Source: JACKDX01 sp964640175 (GTDB lineage Bacteria > Myxococcota_A > Polyangia > Polyangiales > GCA-016699535). Taken from it: 64,000 nt of DNA. The translations under genes were made by a program, and so were the position numbers. The notes below the pieces were generated by a model. The model was not told where the DNA came from. It made no database searches and saw only the letters and a program-made list of their open reading frames with translations. This document shows, piece by piece, positions 42,452 to 52,513 of the stretch. How positions within the stretch are numbered: position 1 is the stretch's first letter; each line of letters starts with the position of its first letter. The stretch spans positions 62,001-126,000 of the forward strand of contig CAZXFW010000002.1 in assembly GCA_964640175.1 (NCBI GenBank), written 5' to 3'.

Positions 42452-43797
42452 TGCCCCTCCTGCTTACTCGCCGCATTCCGTGCTTCGCGTTCCAAGCGAC
42501 GTTTTTCACGTTGGATCTGGCGATCAAGATCCTCCAAGTAGCTCTGCGATAAGTCGTTCTTAGCGAGTCTACCCCCCTTCATCGCACGGTAAGCCCCAAA
42601 CTCCTGCACGGCCTTCTCTAATGCTTGCAATGTCGTCACGCCTTTTAATCCTGTACCTACGCTCATGTATAATAACCCAAGATTAAAATGCGCTTCTGGA
42701 AGGTCTGTTTTTAAAGACAAGGCCTTTTCAAATGCTTGACGGGCTTGATCCCATTGGCGCAAAGCTCGATAGGCATCGCCCAAGTTAAGTAAAAGCTCTG
42801 GCTCCGGTGGCAACAAATGACGCGCTACCTCAAACTGCTTAAGCGCCTCGCTGTGGTTACCGCCTGATAGCAGGTGGATCCCAAGCGCCACCCGCGCTTC
42901 AGCATAGTCGGGACGCGCTTCAATGGCTTTGCGATAAAAGTCCATCGCTTCTGCCAAATGGTTTTGCTCGGCATACAGTTTGGCTCTTAAATACAGTGCT
43001 TCCGGTTGCTTAGGATCAATTTTCAACGCCTGCTCAAGAATGGATTCACATAGCTCAACTCGTTTGCGCGCCATGCTTGCTTTCGCGATCGCCAACATGG
43101 CAGGCACATACGTTTCATCCCGGCGAAGCGCTGCAATGGCAACTTCTTCCGCCTGATCCAAGCGATTGGCCTGAATCAGCGCATGGCTGTAAACCACCTG
43201 TAGCCGAAGATTGCGCTCCCATTTTTTGGCAAGCTCACCCACAATGGAAAGCGCTTCTTGGATGTTACCGCGACGTGCATAGACAGTCAGAATGCCCGCC
43301 GCGGCTTTTTCATAATCGGGCTGAATCCTCAACGCCTGGTGATAATGCTCTAAGGCACGGTCGCTATTGCCTGCGCGGTCTGCAAGCAGTCCCAAGTGAT
43401 ACGCCGCTTGGTACGCATTGGGGTCAGCGTCCAATGCCTGCCGGAAATCCTGGGCAGCTTGTTCATCCTGAAACTCCGACATCGCTGAAAGCCCTCGTTG
43501 AAACGATTGTGCCGCTGCACTGTTCATGACCTTGCGCTCAGGCAACGGAGCCCCTCGCTGATCGTCTGGACTTCCCCATGGCGAACCGGCAGTTCCTGAA
43601 CTGGAATCTGCCGAGGACAGTGTTGTCGTGATCAACCCTTCCGTATCCGTGCTGCGCTCAGCAGACGTTTCGCCTCCTGCGCTAGTGCCGCTACCCGTGG
43701 AACGTTCTTCAGAAACTGGAGTGGTTGGCTCTGATTCAGAGCCACATGCTGCTAGCCCCACCCATATTGCGCCCACAAGGGCTATTCGGGAAGTCAT
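42448..43797 (-). CDS. TPR lipoprotein, GltE/AglT-like
   Basis: The 449-residue precursor has lipobox GLAACG, a Ser/Thr-rich linker and then about nine TPR units, from AAQSFQRGLSAMSEFQDEQAAQDFRQALDADPNAYQAAYHLGLLADRAGN to FNLGLLYMSVG. The end is a charged helix (LDRQIQREKRRLEREA). A TPR lipoprotein immediately after a giant TPR protein and before the FHA/TonB-type protein matches gltE (aglT) in Myxococcus. It should sit on the periplasmic side of the outer membrane as an assembly hub. Starts and stops overlap by four bases on both sides. Confidence 0.75.
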   Translation of the reverse strand: MTSRIALVGAIWVGLAACGSESEPTTPVSEERSTGSGTSAGGETSAERSTDTEGLITTTLSSADSSSGTAGSPWGSPDDQRGAPLPERKVMNSAAAQSFQRGLSAMSEFQDEQAAQDFRQALDADPNAYQAAYHLGLLADRAGNSDRALEHYHQALRIQPDYEKAAAGILTVYARRGNIQEALSIVGELAKKWERNLRLQVVYSHALIQANRLDQAEEVAIAALRRDETYVPAMLAIAKASMARKRVELCESILEQALKIDPKQPEALYLRAKLYAEQNHLAEAMDFYRKAIEARPDYAEARVALGIHLLSGGNHSEALKQFEVARHLLPPEPELLLNLGDAYRALRQWDQARQAFEKALSLKTDLPEAHFNLGLLYMSVGTGLKGVTTLQALEKAVQEFGAYRAMKGGRLAKNDLSQSYLEDLDRQIQREKRRLEREARNAASKQEGQ

Positions 43798-46700
43798 GGC
43801 TCTACCTCCATCGCCGGCAACGCCGTACCACTTGGCAAAGGCAGCGTCTGGCCACGCGGCACCCGTGTAAATTCGCCCGATTGGTAGGCTCCAAACGTGG
43901 GATCTTGTTTTGTGGCCTGCTCAATACACTCACCAATGCGTTCATCGCCATAAGCCTGCAATCGATCGACAGCAACACGTGTGTACTCGGTATCCATACT
44001 GCCTGCACGTGCCGCACGCGCAGCCAATGCGTACCGTGACACTGCCAAGCATTCGATGGCACGAACCTGCTCATCGAGCACCTGCCGCACCCTGTCCTCG
44101 ATCTGCACGCGCATGTCTTCTTTGGCAACCGGATCTAACCGCTTAAGTTGAGCATTGATGTCCTTCGGCATGACAAATGGCATATTGAGTACGGCCTTTG
44201 CCAATACTTCATAAATGCGACCTTGACGAACATAGGCCGCAATAGTCCATTTGGGTCGGCCATATGCCGGGATGGGATCATACCCCGCTGCAAGGGCTGT
44301 CGCTTGTTTTGATCCTTGACCGATCTGCTGACTGATCTCTTTCTTGATATAGGCTTCCATGGTCGCCGGGTGCCCCGCCTTGATCGTAAAACTCTCAAAA
44401 GACTCACTGCTGTCATCTACTAGCAAGAACTTGCTTTCAGCCGCATACTCCGCCGCCGCAGACCCTCGAGCCTGGTTTGTACTGGCAAACGCATCGACAA
44501 CATCCTGCAAGGCCGCATGGTATTCTTTGCCGCGAGTGCCTTTTGCCTTCTGAGACTCAGCGATGCGCCAATACGCTTGAACAATTACGCTTCCTGCTTT
44601 GGAATCCTGCTTATAACGTTTGATAAAGTCACGCATTTCGCGGATCGCAAGATTCCAGTTCTCTTGTTTATATGCCATCTCGGCAACACGGTAGTGCGCT
44701 GCACGCTTGTCTTCTTCATCCACAATGGTATCTGCGGCACGTTTGTAATATTCAGCCGCTGCCGCATATTGTTGCTGATATTCCAAAATACGTGCTGCGT
44801 TGATTAGTGCATCCTCACGGCGCTCACGCACAGATGGCTCCGTGGATTTCAAAAACCGTTCCGAATCTGCCAACGCACGGTAACTGCCTACCGCTCTACC
44901 AAAATCAAAGAAACGATTGGCATTGTATGCTTGGCGAAAATAGGCGTTCGAAAGAATGGCATCCAGACGTTTTTGTTCTTCTTCGTCTTTGGCAGCCCGA
45001 GAACCCACTTCGTCAATAATTCGAGCATACAAACGCGCCGCAGACTCAAAGCGACTCGTACGCTCCAGTGCCACTGCAGCTTTTTCAAGCGCAAGCGGGG
45101 CCTGAGCATGCGTTGGCTCATCATTCACAGCTTCCACAAGCATCGTTGCGGCTTCTTCATAAAGGCGCCGCTGTTCTTGACCAGAACTTTTTTCCGCATC
45201 ATCAAACACTTGCACAGCTTTTTGATAACGAATGTTACTAAGCTGTACCGTTGCGACACATTGCGGCTCTTCCGCATTGGCAGGCTTCGTGCAATCGACC
45301 GAAGCTCTTGCCACTGCTGTTCCAGAAGCAAACGTGCACCGTCGCTTTTGAAGATCTCGACTCAGACGTTCCACCTCGTCGGTCTGATTAAGAGACACCG
45401 CCATGTTGTTAAGATTAAACCATGCAACACGCCCCGTCTCATCCGCATCGCTTCCACTACAGTTATCATTATAAATCCGAGCAAACCGCTCACGCGCATG
45501 CGGCCAATACCCATACACATACAACAACAAGGCATTGTTATAATCGTAAGAATCCCGAAGGCTTTCCGTATCGTGCTCTTTATCTACACGCGCCAGGTAA
45601 ACTTCTCGCGCCTGTGCCAACCGCTGTAAAAGCACTGGCATCGGCAGAGGCGTTACCTGACGCGGATTACCCTGCGGAGAGGGCGGTTCAGTCCGAATGG
45701 CCAAACGATTTGCTTCAGCCTCCCGATCGACGATGCGCTTGAGCGACTCCACCACACGTCGCGCTGCTTCCGAAAGATGTGTGTCATCAAGATTTGAATC
45801 GCGTACCGCCGCATAGGTCTCGGCAGCTTGTTCATACTGCCCAGACCAATAAAGCGCCTCAGCCCAATTGTAATGAAGATCGTAGGCCTGAGGACTGTTA
45901 GGATTTTTTTCGATATATAGCTTGTAGGCATTTGCGGCAGAGCCATACGCAAGCTGAGCTTCTTGGCAAAGCTCGGGCTTTTCATCCTGGACACAACGTC
46001 GACGAAGATTTTGTGCATACTGATGGTGTTGGATAGCAGAGCTGATAAGGGCATCTTGCGCAAGTTGCTCTGCCTCACGTTGCTCACGTGGATGATCCAT
46101 GTTGGCATTCCACCAAGAAGTCCCTTCTCGATACAGCTCTCCCAACTTGGCACGGGCTAACAAGGCATCGTCGAGCTGATTGTTCTGAACACGCGCAAGC
46201 GCTATCTTGTTTTGAATCTCGGGAGCACGGTAATGATTGGGAAACCGTTTGAGCGCAAGCTCCCAGGCAGCGACGGCTTGAGGAAATTTCGCCTCATCAA
46301 AGTACACGGTGCCTAACTGAAAATACACTTCAGGCGTCCATTCTCGATCCTGCGGAAGAATGCTTGCGGTCTGAATACGTTCTATGCCTGTAGGTAGGCC
46401 TTCCTGGGGATCAGCGACCTGATTTTCATTCCAATCGTCATACGCAAGCGTAATGCCTAAATATTGAATCGCTTCCTCTCGGAGTTCAGTGCCTGCCTTA
46501 CCCGTCCGCTTCTTTTCATCGTCTGACCATTGCACAAGCAATGCAAAGTGCTGAATGGACTCTGCATAATGGCTAGCCCGATAATAAGACCAGGCCAACT
46601 TATATAAAGCGAGATTATAAACGCGGTCCTCAGGGTAGTTAAGAATCTTAGCATACGCGCTGATCGCATGCGCTAACGCGTCATCTGCGTAATCAAAATC

Positions 46701-47660
46701 AAAATGGTATTCTCCCACGCGAAGCCACGTTTCAGCATAAAAATCCTTCGATTCAACCACGGGCTTACATGCTGCATAGGGGTCGCGGATCGGCGCTGCA
46801 GGCTGCGCCGTCACCAGTCCCAACGCTGGATGCTTTTCTAATGCTTCATCCGCTTTATCTTCCGCTAAGATTTTCGATGCATCGCGACGAAAATCAAATC
46901 GATTGCCGCATACCAAACTCAGCCATGCAACGCGCGCAGCCTCAAAATTGCCTTCCTCATTAAGGCAGTATCCTATGAGATAGTAAACCCCGGCGATACG
47001 CTCATAGTCGGGAAACCGTTCAATCAGTGTTTTGTACAAACCAATCGTATCACTGTAATTTTTTTCCGGATCGTCGAGGCTCTTTGTTGTTTCACCCGCG
47101 GTTTGACGTCTATCGTTTTCCTCATTCACCCGTTCCACGTGTGCCTGATACGCCAAGGCGCTTCGCTCAAAATAGAGCTCCCCTAAACGAAATATCGCAT
47201 CGGGCGTAAATCGCGGGTCATTGGGATACTCAGCGATAAACCGCTCAAACAATGCGATAGCTTTTTGCCGAGCTTTGTCCTCTAAGTCTTCTTCAACACG
47301 AATCCTACGAGCAAATGCTTCATCCCTGGTTCGTCGTTGACGTTGATAATCACGCCTCACCACCGAAAGGACGCTAGAACGGTAGGCTCCACCGATGGAC
47401 GAAAACCTCCCCACCTCTGCTTCCATTTCACGTAACGCTGCAACTTGTTCTTCTGTCGGAGGTTTTTGATCGTCTTTGACACGTGTGTCTTGCACCTGCA
47501 AAAACTCAGGAAGGGTTCCCGTTGCCTTAACGTCTTTTTGCCCACTCCACGGCAATGGATCCTTCTTCTCAGGCTCAGACCATGCCGTATCTGGCAACAA
47601 CACTGCTGCCAGGCACGCCGTCCCTGCGAGGTACATGAGGTGTCGCCACGACATTCTCAC
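43794..47660 (-). CDS. Giant periplasmic TPR protein, GltD/NfsD-like
   Basis: 1288 residues with an N-terminal signal (YLAGTACLAAVLLPDTAWSE) and repeated TPR units such as RFTPDAIFRLGELYFERSALAYQAH, EVYFQLGTVYFDEAKFPQAVAAWELALKRFPNHY and YDLHYNWAEALYWSGQYEQAAETYAAV. The size, cargo of TPRs and place before the GltE-like gene fit GltD (AgnA). Start is GTG overlapping the previous stop (GTGA), with GGAGG seven bases upstream; an ATG two codons later is possible. The role is inferred to be a periplasmic scaffold; no catalytic site is visible. Confidence 0.75.
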   Translation of the reverse strand: MRMSWRHLMYLAGTACLAAVLLPDTAWSEPEKKDPLPWSGQKDVKATGTLPEFLQVQDTRVKDDQKPPTEEQVAALREMEAEVGRFSSIGGAYRSSVLSVVRRDYQRQRRTRDEAFARRIRVEEDLEDKARQKAIALFERFIAEYPNDPRFTPDAIFRLGELYFERSALAYQAHVERVNEENDRRQTAGETTKSLDDPEKNYSDTIGLYKTLIERFPDYERIAGVYYLIGYCLNEEGNFEAARVAWLSLVCGNRFDFRRDASKILAEDKADEALEKHPALGLVTAQPAAPIRDPYAACKPVVESKDFYAETWLRVGEYHFDFDYADDALAHAISAYAKILNYPEDRVYNLALYKLAWSYYRASHYAESIQHFALLVQWSDDEKKRTGKAGTELREEAIQYLGITLAYDDWNENQVADPQEGLPTGIERIQTASILPQDREWTPEVYFQLGTVYFDEAKFPQAVAAWELALKRFPNHYRAPEIQNKIALARVQNNQLDDALLARAKLGELYREGTSWWNANMDHPREQREAEQLAQDALISSAIQHHQYAQNLRRRCVQDEKPELCQEAQLAYGSAANAYKLYIEKNPNSPQAYDLHYNWAEALYWSGQYEQAAETYAAVRDSNLDDTHLSEAARRVVESLKRIVDREAEANRLAIRTEPPSPQGNPRQVTPLPMPVLLQRLAQAREVYLARVDKEHDTESLRDSYDYNNALLLYVYGYWPHARERFARIYNDNCSGSDADETGRVAWFNLNNMAVSLNQTDEVERLSRDLQKRRCTFASGTAVARASVDCTKPANAEEPQCVATVQLSNIRYQKAVQVFDDAEKSSGQEQRRLYEEAATMLVEAVNDEPTHAQAPLALEKAAVALERTSRFESAARLYARIIDEVGSRAAKDEEEQKRLDAILSNAYFRQAYNANRFFDFGRAVGSYRALADSERFLKSTEPSVRERREDALINAARILEYQQQYAAAAEYYKRAADTIVDEEDKRAAHYRVAEMAYKQENWNLAIREMRDFIKRYKQDSKAGSVIVQAYWRIAESQKAKGTRGKEYHAALQDVVDAFASTNQARGSAAAEYAAESKFLLVDDSSESFESFTIKAGHPATMEAYIKKEISQQIGQGSKQATALAAGYDPIPAYGRPKWTIAAYVRQGRIYEVLAKAVLNMPFVMPKDINAQLKRLDPVAKEDMRVQIEDRVRQVLDEQVRAIECLAVSRYALAARAARAGSMDTEYTRVAVDRLQAYGDERIGECIEQATKQDPTFGAYQSGEFTRVPRGQTLPLPSGTALPAMEVEP

Positions 47661-50041
47661 GGCACCCCCTCCTCTTCCTTCGCTGAGCTCTCGCCCTCAT
47701 CCATAATCTCTCGAAAATCGTCGTCCAAAGATTGAATTTCCCTCGCCCGATCCGTCGTCAGCGCTTCTACCTGCAACCTATGTTCCTCTCGAATTGCCCA
47801 AGCTAAATCGATTTTTCCAACATCAGAGCGCAACACAAGATCGTGAAACCGTTTCTGCAAATGGCGGAAACTTGCAAACGCCACATCACCGACTGTTCCA
47901 CGCGCCTCTGTGCCAAGCTCTGCTATCTGGGCATGGTATTCTTCAAGCTTTCCAATTTCTTCTCCCACTTTGCGCAGCATGTCATCCGCTCGCTCTTTGG
48001 CCGCGACATCCACTGTCGCATCGTAGCGATCGAGTCCCTGCTCAATAGCCTCTGCCCGTTGCAACAATTGGCTTACGCGTGGATTGACCTTAGCTCCCGA
48101 CTGAGCCAGCAACACGCCCTCACGTTGAACAAGCTTTCGGTACGCATTGCGGTTATCTTGATCGCGCTGATAACGCGCATCATCCATACCGACCCGCAAC
48201 TTGGCTTGTTCAATGACTGACCGGAATGCAGTGATCTGCCGCTCATACTCGGCGACACGCTGTTCTTGCTGTTGCAACTCAGTCGCCATCGCAGCGCGGC
48301 GTGACTCGTTCTCAATCAACTCTTTGGGTGGCCTTTTGGCAATCGTACGCAGCGCCGCTAGCCTGGCATGAATCCCAGAAATCTCCACTTCCAATTCCTT
48401 CAGCGTTCTCAAAAGCGCCGAATAACTATTACGAGCAACATGCTCTCTTTCATCGAGAGCTTCCTGGCTCTGAGGAATGTGCCGAAGCAAGGCCTCCAAG
48501 CGTGCTCGTTCGGAACGAATGCCCACGATTTCCGACTGAGCGCTTGAAATCCGCTGATAAGAACCTGCCACTTTAACACGCACCCTGTGAAGCCGATTGT
48601 GAAGCAATACACTTTGTTCACGAAGCAATCGCAGATCCGCAAAAATATTAACGCGATTTTCGGCCTGCAATGCCCCGTGCAAGCGCTCCACAAGCCGTTC
48701 CATTTCTTTTAATGCTTGATTGGATTCATTAAAATCTTCAATAACCCCGAACGCTCGTTTCATGTTGTCGTCAGGCTCAGCCCACAACAACGCTTTTTGT
48801 GGAATAAAGGTGTGCAGCTCAAGCGCGTCGAGGTTTTCTTGTACCAAGTTATGGAAATACGCCCTTGGATCCTCATGACGCTCAATGACAGCCTGAAGTT
48901 GCTTACTCACAGGATGGATCGCCGCAATGACATCGCCGAATATCTTTTCAGATTCCCTAAATCTTCCATCCCGAAGCAACAGATTGCCCCGCAAGAGTTT
49001 CGCATCCGGAATGTAGCGGCTTTGAGGTGCTGCCAACGCAAGCACTTCCAAAGCCCTCTCCGCTCGTAAGCCATCCCCTTGTCGAATGTATACCCACGCG
49101 ACTTCATACAATGCCGTGTCAAAATATTGAGACGTACGTGGCACCGATTGGTATGCACGCGCCGCACTGTTGAGCTTAACGGTCTCATAATAAATCCGTC
49201 CCAACGATAGGAACGCGAGATCACGAACAGCCTGCGCCTTGTTGGCACCGCTTTGCGGTTTCGTGGCTTTCTCAAACGCCTTAACTGCATTTGAATAATC
49301 ACCTCTCAAGGTAAAAATCACCCCCATAAAATAATCCGCGTGGGGGCGATAACTGCTTTTTAAAGGAACCGCATTAAACGCAGCTTGCGCCTGGTTTAGC
49401 TCAGCGTCATTGCGAATCAACGCGGAGCCTTTAAAATCATCCGCGGACACCGACAGATCAGGCTCAACCACTCGATTGTAAAGATACTTGGCCTTCAAAT
49501 ACAACGTTGCCGCTTCGATTTTTGAGGGAGGAATTTGGTTGAGTTTGTCGAAATACGCTTCAACCCCTCGAAAGTCACGCGCACGTAATGCAATATCAAT
49601 GAGACGTCCCAGCGCACGTTGAACAAAAGGTTGATAGGCTTGTTGTTCGCTGTGTTCCAATATCTGACGAAACCGCGTACGTGCTCCGTAAATATCACCA
49701 GCGTTGTACAGCGCCTCACCAAGCAGCATCAACGCACTCGGATACGCTCGATGCGTCGGATAAGACTCCACAATATCCGTCAGAATAACGCTAGCACGCA
49801 TGTAATCCTTGAGACGGTAAAACAGTTCACCGTCCGCAAGGCGCTCTTCGACATAGGTAGGCCCTTTTAATTTTTGCGTTCGCAGCGGCTGATTGCGCAA
49901 ACGAAACGCACGGCTATCGATGTCGACAAGCTCACGCTCCGACGCATCCAGATTTTGAGCAACCGCTGAAGACACCCCGACCAACATCGCGGTGGCGAGC
50001 AAGCTCAGCAGCAGCCAACGACGCGGCTGCCCGTCCACCAT
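47657..50041 (-). CDS. Large TPR and coiled-coil exported protein of the envelope cluster
   Basis: 794 residues with a signal peptide ending VGVSSAVAQN. The first 400 residues are TPR-like (ADGELFYRLKDYMRASVILTDIVESYPTHRAYPSALMLLGEALY). Residues about 440-700 form long charged helices with heptad spacing (IRSERARLEALLRHIPQSQEALDEREHVAR; ATELQQQEQRVAEYERQITAFRSVI), a coiled coil that could span periplasmic distance. It starts one base into the previous stop (TGATG). It has no clear equivalent directly beside gltD in Myxococcus, though GltC/NfsC are also periplasmic TPR proteins. Confidence 0.68.
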   Translation of the reverse strand: MVDGQPRRWLLLSLLATAMLVGVSSAVAQNLDASERELVDIDSRAFRLRNQPLRTQKLKGPTYVEERLADGELFYRLKDYMRASVILTDIVESYPTHRAYPSALMLLGEALYNAGDIYGARTRFRQILEHSEQQAYQPFVQRALGRLIDIALRARDFRGVEAYFDKLNQIPPSKIEAATLYLKAKYLYNRVVEPDLSVSADDFKGSALIRNDAELNQAQAAFNAVPLKSSYRPHADYFMGVIFTLRGDYSNAVKAFEKATKPQSGANKAQAVRDLAFLSLGRIYYETVKLNSAARAYQSVPRTSQYFDTALYEVAWVYIRQGDGLRAERALEVLALAAPQSRYIPDAKLLRGNLLLRDGRFRESEKIFGDVIAAIHPVSKQLQAVIERHEDPRAYFHNLVQENLDALELHTFIPQKALLWAEPDDNMKRAFGVIEDFNESNQALKEMERLVERLHGALQAENRVNIFADLRLLREQSVLLHNRLHRVRVKVAGSYQRISSAQSEIVGIRSERARLEALLRHIPQSQEALDEREHVARNSYSALLRTLKELEVEISGIHARLAALRTIAKRPPKELIENESRRAAMATELQQQEQRVAEYERQITAFRSVIEQAKLRVGMDDARYQRDQDNRNAYRKLVQREGVLLAQSGAKVNPRVSQLLQRAEAIEQGLDRYDATVDVAAKERADDMLRKVGEEIGKLEEYHAQIAELGTEARGTVGDVAFASFRHLQKRFHDLVLRSDVGKIDLAWAIREEHRLQVEALTTDRAREIQSLDDDFREIMDEGESSAKEEEGVP

Positions 50042-50901
50042 CAGTCCGCTCCTCGGCCCTCAGGCCCCTGCGCACCACGTCGTGCGGATGTGACTTTTTC
50101 CGTAAACCGGATGGCAGGACGATCCTGCAACGGGGCCGTGGGGCCGCCTTTTTCATAGGCAATCACGCGCACGGAAATGCCTTTGCCTTCAGGCGCCGTG
50201 AACGTGTGATTGGAACGAACTTTGAAGCGGTAACCTTTTAAATAGGAAAACACGCCAAAGCCGTAACCTTGGTATTCAAGATTGACCGTTAAGGTGTGTT
50301 CCCCAGGCACGATACTGCCGTAATACACATCCACGGCTTCCTGTTCTCCTAACGAGCCTTCTTCATCCGCCTTGGAAAAGATCGGAGCCCCATCCAACGC
50401 GTAAACGGCCTTGACCAGTCGATACGACGAGGACATGTGGTTTTCATGGGTAATCACTGCTTGTGATCCTGCAACCACGCCCTGCAACACCGTTTCCGCC
50501 AATAGCGACAGCCGTGCCTTGGACCGAAAAATCTGTTCCTTAAGCTCGTTGATGCGTTGCTCCAGATCCCGCAATTTAACCGCATAGGTGCTTGCGTTCA
50601 TTTCTACGGCGGTCGGAACCGCGCTGTCTTTGCCTGGCTCTGGCGTCGCCGCCTTGGAAGACGTTGTCGTCTCGCTGGATGCACTTGGCACTGACGTGGA
50701 GTCAGCGGCAGCAGCGGGCGCGCTTGGGTCACTCGGCGTGCTCGGTGCACCCGAGGTGCTCGGCTTAGTCGGGCTTGCCTTACTCGGCGTACTCGGCTCC
50801 GGGCTCTGCGCCAACACCACGCCATGCATCGCCAATAACCCGGTGAGCCACAGCCACAGGATCCCGTGTTTGTACAACCCGCCTACCGGCTTGCCACGCA
50901 T
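50041..50901 (-). CDS. Exported protein with low-complexity linker and coiled coil, first gene of the envelope cluster
   Basis: 286-residue precursor with signal peptide (LLAMHGVVLAQS), then about 65 residues of Ser/Pro/Thr/Ala low complexity. A short coiled coil follows (YAVKLRDLEQRINELKEQIFRSKARL, about 108-133), and then a strand-rich domain that resembles an exported beta-sandwich (YGSIVPGEHTLTVNLEYQGYGFGVFSYLKGYRFKV). Similar proteins are sometimes misnamed dihydrolipoamide acetyltransferase because of the Ala/Pro linker; no lipoyl motif is present. A good promoter lies at 50940-50967. Function unknown. Confidence 0.62.
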   Translation of the reverse strand: MRGKPVGGLYKHGILWLWLTGLLAMHGVVLAQSPEPSTPSKASPTKPSTSGAPSTPSDPSAPAAAADSTSVPSASSETTTSSKAATPEPGKDSAVPTAVEMNASTYAVKLRDLEQRINELKEQIFRSKARLSLLAETVLQGVVAGSQAVITHENHMSSSYRLVKAVYALDGAPIFSKADEEGSLGEQEAVDVYYGSIVPGEHTLTVNLEYQGYGFGVFSYLKGYRFKVRSNHTFTAPEGKGISVRVIAYEKGGPTAPLQDRPAIRFTEKVTSARRGAQGPEGRGAD

Positions 50902-50939
50902 TAAACCATCGCCTTTCTCACGCCTTTTAGGCGCCTCAG

Positions 50940-50967
50940 CTTATACCAAGGGGATCGATAGGGTCAA
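50940..50967 (-). promoter_or_regulatory. Sigma-70 promoter of the nine-gene envelope cluster
   Basis: Minus-strand TTGACC (five of six), 16-base spacer, TATAAG (five of six). Transcription would start near 50933, about 32 bases before the ATG at 50901. This is the best promoter match in the window and the only one seen upstream of the whole 13-kb cluster. Confidence 0.62.
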
Positions 50968-51061
50968 CGCAAGAAGACGCGATTCATAAGGACGACACGA
51001 TCGCCATGGTTTAACCACATACGATCGTCATCGCATTCACAAGCGTGCTATAGAAGCCTCT

Positions 51062-52480
51062 GTGCCTACCACTCTTCTTGTCATTGACGATGAGCGGAAT
51101 ATTCGCCGCATGCTCCAAATGATCCTGACAGGCGAAGGGTTTCATGTTCGTGAAGCCGAAACCGCCGAACAAGGCCTGCACATTCTGGAAAACGAAGACA
51201 TCGACGCCGTCATCTTAGATGTACGACTTCCTGGCATGAGCGGCCTCGATGCGCTCAGCGCAATTCGTCAGCGCCCTACCGGTGGTCACATCCCTGTCTT
51301 AATGATTTCCGGACATGCCGGCGTTCAAGACGCAGTGCGCGCCGTACAGCTTGGCGCCACGGATTTCTTTGAAAAACCTCTCGACAGAGAACGCATTCTC
51401 GTCAGCGTACGCAACGCGTTAAAAACATACCAACTTCAACGTGAAGTTGAACAACTCAGACAACAGCATAGCAGCCGCGACGAAATCCTTGGCCACAGCC
51501 GTGCAATTCGCGACATACTTGCTCAGATTGCCAAAGTCGCCCCGACCCAAGGTCGCGTCCTTATAACGGGAGAAAGTGGTACCGGAAAAGAACTCATCGC
51601 GCGGGCTCTTCACCGGCAAAGTCAACGATCCAAAGGACCCTTCATTAAAGTTAACTGTGCTGCCATTCCTGCTGAACTCATTGAAAGCGAGCTTTTTGGC
51701 TATGAAAAAGGTGCGTTTACAGGCGCCCAAAAGTCACGCAAGGGGTTGTTTGAAGCTGCCAGTCAAGGCACGTTATTTTTAGACGAAATCGGTGACATGA
51801 GCCTGCAAGCTCAAGCCAAGGTGCTCCGCGCCCTTCAAAACGGCGAAATCACGCGCGTGGGCTCCGAAGAGCCTGTGATCGTCGATGTTCGAGTGATTGC
51901 CGCAACGCATCGCAACTTGCAGCAAGAGGTGACCGACGGACGTTTCCGTGAAGACCTTTTCTTTCGACTCAATGTGATTCCTATTCATAGCCCTGCACTT
52001 CGCGAACGTCGTGACGACATTCCTTTGCTAACCAAAGCATTTCTCAACGAGTTCGCTCTCGAAAACGGCATCAAAGAGACACCCATCGACCCGGCGGTGT
52101 TCGATGCGTTGCAAACACGCGAATGGCCGGGCAACATTCGTGAACTCAAAAATGTGGTCGAACGGATGGCAATTCTGAGCACAGGCCGCATTGTCCTTGG
52201 GGATGTGCCACCGCCACTGCAAACGGGCTCAGCCCATGAGAAAGCTCCCGTATCCCCTGAACCTGCCGCCTCCCCTTTTTCGCCCCCAAGCCCTGCAGTT
52301 TCATTGCCTCCCCATGGCGAGCAGGTCAGCCTGCGGGAGTTCCGCCAGCAAGCCGAACGGGTCTACATTACACACGTACTGAATTTTTACAATTGGAACG
52401 TATCTAAGGCGGCGTCTGCGTTGGGGCTAGAACGCACCAATTTGCATAAAAAAATGCGCAATTACGACATCAGCCGCTGA
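51062..52480 (+). CDS. Sigma54-dependent response regulator, NtrC family
   Basis: 472 residues in three domains. The receiver (1-120) has acidic D9/D10, phosphoacceptor D53 (ILDVRLPGMSG) and K105. The AAA+ domain has Walker A GESGTGKE at 170-177 and the sigma54-contact loop GAFTGA at 217-222. A Fis-type helix-turn-helix lies at the end (NWNVSKAASALGLERTNLHKKM). All residues for activity are present. Start is GTG. No histidine kinase is adjacent. It diverges from the envelope cluster with 160 bases between starts, so it may control that cluster, itself or distant sigma54 promoters. Confidence 0.92.
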   Translation: MPTTLLVIDDERNIRRMLQMILTGEGFHVREAETAEQGLHILENEDIDAVILDVRLPGMSGLDALSAIRQRPTGGHIPVLMISGHAGVQDAVRAVQLGATDFFEKPLDRERILVSVRNALKTYQLQREVEQLRQQHSSRDEILGHSRAIRDILAQIAKVAPTQGRVLITGESGTGKELIARALHRQSQRSKGPFIKVNCAAIPAELIESELFGYEKGAFTGAQKSRKGLFEAASQGTLFLDEIGDMSLQAQAKVLRALQNGEITRVGSEEPVIVDVRVIAATHRNLQQEVTDGRFREDLFFRLNVIPIHSPALRERRDDIPLLTKAFLNEFALENGIKETPIDPAVFDALQTREWPGNIRELKNVVERMAILSTGRIVLGDVPPPLQTGSAHEKAPVSPEPAASPFSPPSPAVSLPPHGEQVSLREFRQQAERVYITHVLNFYNWNVSKAASALGLERTNLHKKMRNYDISR

Positions 52481-52513
52481 GCCATTGTGCCCCATAACGG
52501 CCCCGGGTGAATT

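Noticed and set aside
44931..45629. Plus-strand open frame of 232 codons
   Set aside because: It lies wholly antisense to the giant TPR gene, and its basic, His/Arg-rich composition is typical of a shadow frame.
50604..50825. Arginine-rich antisense-frame protein inside the first cluster gene
   Set aside because: Produced by reading the Ser/Pro/Ala low-complexity codons in another frame.
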